Shown one piece after another: positions 6,501-8,949 of a DNA stretch of 8,949 nt. Position 1 is the first letter of the stretch. Every line of letters begins with the position of its first letter. Location: assembly GCA_020438185.1 (NCBI GenBank), contig JAGQVC010000044.1, forward strand, positions 1 to 8,949, written 5' to 3'. The position numbers and the translations under genes were made by a program. Under the pieces are notes generated by a model. That model ran no database searches and was not told the DNA's origin. It saw nothing but the letters and a program-made list of their open reading frames with translations. The stretch is from Bacteroidota bacterium (GTDB taxonomy: Bacteria > Bacteroidota > Bacteroidia > M30B66).

Positions 6501-7969
6501 AATTCACCATCGAATTCGATACCGGTAAATGTGTAATTGTCCAGATTAAATTCGCTGCTGCTTCCTGATAAATTCACGTGAAATTTGTCGGGACTAAAAC
6601 CAATTCCGTTTACTCTCGCCTGCATTGAAACAACACCAGGCTGCGGGTTCGAATGAATCAAATCTGACAAATCCACATTCGGGGTTGAAAAATCACCCAG
6701 ATAGGCATAATCCTGAGCTTTCTCATCGTACCTAAGACTGATATGACTGTCCACATCACCAACATCGGTCAATAAAACTCCGTCGAATCTGACGTTATCG
6801 AGCTTTCCTGAAAATTTACCCGTATAGTGAATTTCGCCAAGTGCATCCATTTCGGATGGCAAGTCGAGCTTTTCGCCATCGGTGAATGGATATAAAGGGA
6901 ACATTCTTAAATCCTGAGGGAATGTTTGAATATCCTTTGCGTCAATCTGAAACGTCATCAGATCGGTATCGGGCAGCCCCTGAATTCCAAAATTCCCTTT
7001 AAAATGAGTATTTCCGAGGAAATTCAATTCAACGTTTCGACCTATAAGGTGATCCACGCGGCCTTTAAAATCGCCCGAGATTTTGACTTTTTCGTGCAAC
7101 CCTTCGAGTTCCGGAGCAAAATAGGCCAGTTCATTCATGTCTATTGAAGCTTCGCGGATTGAACCCCGCATTTGAACTTCCTCAATAAAATTACCAAGCT
7201 CACCGTAAGAATCGTAGTCGAAATGAAATTTACCTTCCAGCCTGCTGGCTGAACTTTCCAGCTTAAGATTGGCAAAATCCATTGTTGTGTAAGCCACAAT
7301 AAATTCGGTCGAAAAGTTCTTAACCTGAAATCCGTTGGCTTCAACAAAACTCATGTTTCTTATGTCTCCCGAAAGGGAGTCATCAATAATGAGAAAACGC
7401 TCGAGGTGAGCCTGAATGTCCCGGATTCTTAGAAAATCCTCATCCAGTCTGCCATAGGGCTCGGTTTCACCATTCCTGAATTCGTAGGTAAAATCCACAT
7501 TTTCCAAATCCACATTCCAGAAGAACAATTCCGGCGGAGCCGATTTTACCGTATCCTTTTTATCGCGGGGTGGATTGATTTTATCGAGAATAAACTGAAT
7601 ATTCAGGTCTTCTTCACCTTCGAACTGGCGTACGTTAAACTGACCATTTTTCAATAAAACATAATCAAAATCGAAATGTGAGAATCCGAGATAGACATCG
7701 TCGAAATTGGCCTCCAGTTTATCAACAAACAGTAAGGTGTCGCCGTGCAAATCCTCCACGTAAAATTGCTCAACTGTAGCGCGGTCAAAAAACCTGATTT
7801 TAAGTTTTCCAATTGTGACCGGGGCCCCCAGTTCCTCAGAAATTCGCTCGGCCACTTTTTTTGCTGCCCAGGTTTGAAAACTGCCCATATTGAACACAAT
7901 CAGACTGCTTGTCAGAATTACCAGGACAAAGAGCAGAAAAAAACCCGTTATTTTGCGCAGTAGTTTAAT
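3560..7969 (-). CDS. tamB: TamB-like translocation and assembly module protein (DUF490)
   Basis: TamB is a very long inner-membrane-anchored protein that spans the periplasm and works with an Omp85-family partner (TamA, or TamL in Bacteroidota) in outer-membrane assembly or lipid transport. From the first possible GTG (7897) the protein is 1,445 residues, within the usual range. Evidence in that numbering: QTWAAKKVAERI followed by IGKLKIRFFD near the N-terminus; a long series of AsmA-like beta-rich segments; the C-terminal DUF490 domain from about residue 1040, with the TEKGT region, GGQISFNGDPYDADINL near 1200, SEDELNRQIFALV near 1280, and a GVGLFYRKE-FGDLFKRKN ending. The start is unusual. 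Codons upstream of the GTG stay open to 8005 and encode KLLRKI plus about 20 hydrophobic residues, the expected membrane anchor, but contain no ATG, GTG or TTG. I chose ATT at 7969-7967, which aligns with typical MKKLLRK-type starts; the start is uncertain, the family is not. The partner gene is not in the window. Confidence 0.9.
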   Translation of the reverse strand: MKLLRKITGFFLLFVLVILTSSLIVFNMGSFQTWAAKKVAERISEELGAPVTIGKLKIRFFDRATVEQFYVEDLHGDTLLFVDKLEANFDDVYLGFSHFDFDYVLLKNGQFNVRQFEGEEDLNIQFILDKINPPRDKKDTVKSAPPELFFWNVDLENVDFTYEFRNGETEPYGRLDEDFLRIRDIQAHLERFLIIDDSLSGDIRNMSFVEANGFQVKNFSTEFIVAYTTMDFANLKLESSASRLEGKFHFDYDSYGELGNFIEEVQMRGSIREASIDMNELAYFAPELEGLHEKVKISGDFKGRVDHLIGRNVELNFLGNTHFKGNFGIQGLPDTDLMTFQIDAKDIQTFPQDLRMFPLYPFTDGEKLDLPSEMDALGEIHYTGKFSGKLDNVRFDGVLLTDVGDVDSHISLRYDEKAQDYAYLGDFSTPNVDLSDLIHSNPQPGVVSMQARVNGIGFSPDKFHVNLSGSSSEFNLDNYTFTGIEFDGELSSKTYDGRLKINDRNLRLAFNGLMDMSKPRTEADFFATIDYANLSALGLVAKDSILSVSTELNSGFTGNSIDELIGQIELSNTLVKYGKTKYNFDDILLEAGEANGKKKLDLLSDIADIHLNGNYQIEKLPESISQVLNSFLPSYNQIKVSSKNKLNDQSFDYNISIKDLSLISALFFPDIRLDGLSAFYGRFDSGNNLLRLDGKVPNLNLAGVDLINFNTHAASSGNQFSFTAGAAALHLGDSVRIDHVSLESETVTDQIDFALNWASRNGLDSADARLNAQARFEGSGIDIEILPSLILIQDTLWKVNEDNLIAIDTGLVEFKNLSFVHDKEFIRIDGAVSKNQKDELDIILDNFQLSNLNPFIGQEGLELQGSTKGIVTISDILKKPFFKTDLDVKGIFINGDLIGDGKIVSKWDRETERILLDAELLASGVPKLDIQGYYIPSRKDNNMDIDVSMNNIQLKLFQPYLDDLFSDINGLADGKLKLTGSLFKPVAEGKIILKRTAVTVGFLNTRYFLAHEFKVSKNSIEASGVQLTDEKAHTGTLDLKINHKNFDDFNFDITIHANNLMALNTDASQSDLFYGTAYASGTFRASGPIDNLVMNISAKTEKGTTFYLPLTGTSDVGQQDFITFVTADEEKLTTAIPKNVFESKGYEINFNLEVTPDAEALLLFDPKVGDMIRGSGSGNLRLEVTEAGEFNIYGDYSIITGDYLFTLQNVINKKFVVQKGGQISFNGDPYDADINLTAIYKVRTSLYNLVKNIDSSEAAKRTIDVDAVMHLTDKLMQPTITFDIVLPNADQDSKTLLESQITSEDELNRQIFALVMFRNFWPNQGGASDAGGLGGVGSNVGELLSSQLSNMLSQFSDDVNIGVNYAQGNADTRDQVSVNLSTQIFNDRVTIDGNVGTGGTATSTNNTSNMVGEFNIEVKITESGDVRIRVFNRSNQYLLVTNDVPYTQGVGLFYRKESETFGDLFKRKN
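7948..7956 (+). promoter_or_regulatory. Weak possible -7 box for tsaD, inside the tamB start region
   Basis: The + strand reads TTATTTTGC, one mismatch from TAnnTTTG, about 31 bases before the tsaD ATG. No TTG is found at the expected -33 spacing. Because tamB begins only about 17 bp from tsaD, any tsaD promoter must lie within tamB coding sequence, which makes the position plausible but not proven. Confidence 0.2.
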
Positions 7970-7986
7970 GGCTAAAGATATTCTGA

Positions 7987-8949
7987 ATGGAACAACAACA
8001 GGTATTTATTCTTGGCATAGAATCGTCTTGTGACGATACTGCCGCCGCCATTATATGTGACCGGAAAATAATTTCTGCTGTTGTAGCTTCTCAGGAAGTG
8101 CATAAAAACTGGGGCGGAATAGTGCCCGAACTTGCTTCCAGAGCGCATCAGCAGAATATAGTTCCCGTTGTGGAGGAAGCAATTCGCCGCTCAAAAATAC
8201 ATAAACGTCAACTTAAGGCAATCGCATATACACGCGGACCCGGATTACTTGGAAGTTTGCTTGTTGGAAGTTCGTTTGCCAAAGGTCTTGCTATGTCGCT
8301 TGGCATACCCCTGATTGAGGTAAATCACATGCAGGGGCACATTCTGGCGCATTTCATCGATGAAGGTCAGCCCGTTCCGGCTTTTCCGTTTTTATGCCTC
8401 ACTGTTTCGGGCGGACACACACAGATTGTTAAGGTGCATTCTCACCTCAACATGGAGATTATTGGCGAAACACAGGATGATGCTGCCGGCGAAGCCTTTG
8501 ACAAGGCAGCGCGCCTGCTCGGTTTCCCTTATCCGGGAGGTGTTATGATTGATCGCCTGTCGGCGGAAGGCAATCCGGAACGATTCCGCTTTACCGAACC
8601 CAAAGCACCGGGTTACAACTTTAGTTTTAGCGGACTAAAAACTTCTTTTCAGTACCTGATTCGCGATGAATTAAAGAAAGACGCAGATTTCATCGAAAAT
8701 AACAAAGCCGATTTATGCGCTTCGCTGCAAAAAACAATTGTGGATATGCTCATGAATAAATTATTAAAGGCGGCAATTGATTCAGGCATTAAGCATCTCG
8801 CCCTGGCGGGCGGAGTTTCAGCTAATTCAGGACTTCGTAAGGCATTTTTGGAACTTGAAGCACATGGATATCAAGTATTTATACCACCATTTGAATACTG
8901 TACAGACAATGCAGCCATGATTGCCATTACCGGATACTATAAATATATT
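7987..8949 (+). CDS. tsaD: tRNA N6-adenosine threonylcarbamoyltransferase TsaD (3' end outside window)
   Basis: TsaD transfers the threonylcarbamoyl group from threonylcarbamoyl-AMP to A37 of ANN-decoding tRNAs, making t6A, with TsaB and TsaE as partners in bacteria. The visible 321 residues cover nearly the whole protein; family members are about 335-345 long, so only some 15-25 residues are missing at the right edge. Motifs in order: ILGIESSCDDT (8-18), the YTRGPGLLGSL region (81-91), metal-binding H114 and H118 in NHMQGHILAH, SGGHTQ (141-146), DDAAGEAFDKAARLLG (164-179), FSGLKTSF (214-221), LAGGVSANSGLR (273-284) and the third metal ligand D307 in YCTDNAAM. All key residues are intact. An in-frame TGA sits immediately before the ATG, so this is the first possible start. 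No clear Shine-Dalgarno site is seen. The gene is divergent from tamB, with the two starts about 17 bp apart. Confidence 0.97.
   Translation, partial: MEQQQVFILGIESSCDDTAAAIICDRKIISAVVASQEVHKNWGGIVPELASRAHQQNIVPVVEEAIRRSKIHKRQLKAIAYTRGPGLLGSLLVGSSFAKGLAMSLGIPLIEVNHMQGHILAHFIDEGQPVPAFPFLCLTVSGGHTQIVKVHSHLNMEIIGETQDDAAGEAFDKAARLLGFPYPGGVMIDRLSAEGNPERFRFTEPKAPGYNFSFSGLKTSFQYLIRDELKKDADFIENNKADLCASLQKTIVDMLMNKLLKAAIDSGIKHLALAGGVSANSGLRKAFLELEAHGYQVFIPPFEYCTDNAAMIAITGYYKYI

Noticed and set aside
8006..8018. ATG at 8018-8016 on the - strand as the tamB start, through a frameshift
   Set aside because: Its frame is out of phase with tamB and stops at 7965-7967 before reaching the hydrophobic anchor, so a single indel in the later T-run would not join them.
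8360..8548. + strand frame inside tsaD
   Set aside because: It is out of frame with the fully conserved tsaD motifs, and so is a shadow of that gene.

Overview
The window looks like ordinary chromosome from a member of the Bacteroidota, probably class Bacteroidia (a Marinilabiliales/Prolixibacteraceae-like relative is my guess). The reasons are moderate-to-low GC, weak or absent Shine-Dalgarno sites, a Bacteroidetes-style TamB (about 1,450 residues ending in a GLFYR-type motif), a multi-TM PAS histidine kinase with an SHDLKAPL H-box, and TAnnTTTG-like promoter boxes. No rRNA, tRNA, CRISPR array, transposase or phage gene is visible.

Layout, right to left. tsaD (7987 to the right edge, + strand, cut off by the window) encodes the catalytic subunit of the tRNA t6A37 modification enzyme. 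Head-to-head with it, on the - strand, is tamB (about 7969 down to 3560), a periplasm-spanning, membrane-anchored envelope biogenesis protein. The two start regions are separated by about 17 bp. tamB has no ATG/GTG/TTG that would include its N-terminal membrane anchor; the best-fitting start is an ATT codon. After a 122-bp gap comes a PrsW-family intramembrane metalloprotease homologue (3437-2448, -). After a further 70 bp with no terminator comes a six-TM PAS/HisKA/HATPase_c sensor kinase (2377-563, -). The kinase stop codon overlaps, in an ATGA, the start of an unlisted 54-residue, charged, helix-forming small protein (566-402, -). The run ends in a clear intrinsic terminator at 337-362.

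The leftmost ~335 bp are non-coding. They hold two copies of a 27-bp direct repeat (1-27 and 162-188), each a palindrome-like unit, around a segment with inverted flanks, two degenerate internal repeats and several small GAA-loop hairpins. This looks like a dispersed intergenic repeat element.

How the genes work together: tsaD and tamB are housekeeping genes that share a neighbourhood more than a pathway. The prsW-like / kinase / small-protein run could be a membrane signalling operon (protease, sensor, small coupled accessory protein) with no response regulator inside the window. That functional link is an inference. The points most worth a second look are the ATGA-coupled 54-residue protein, the non-canonical tamB start, the very tight divergent tamB/tsaD junction and the repeat element at the left edge.
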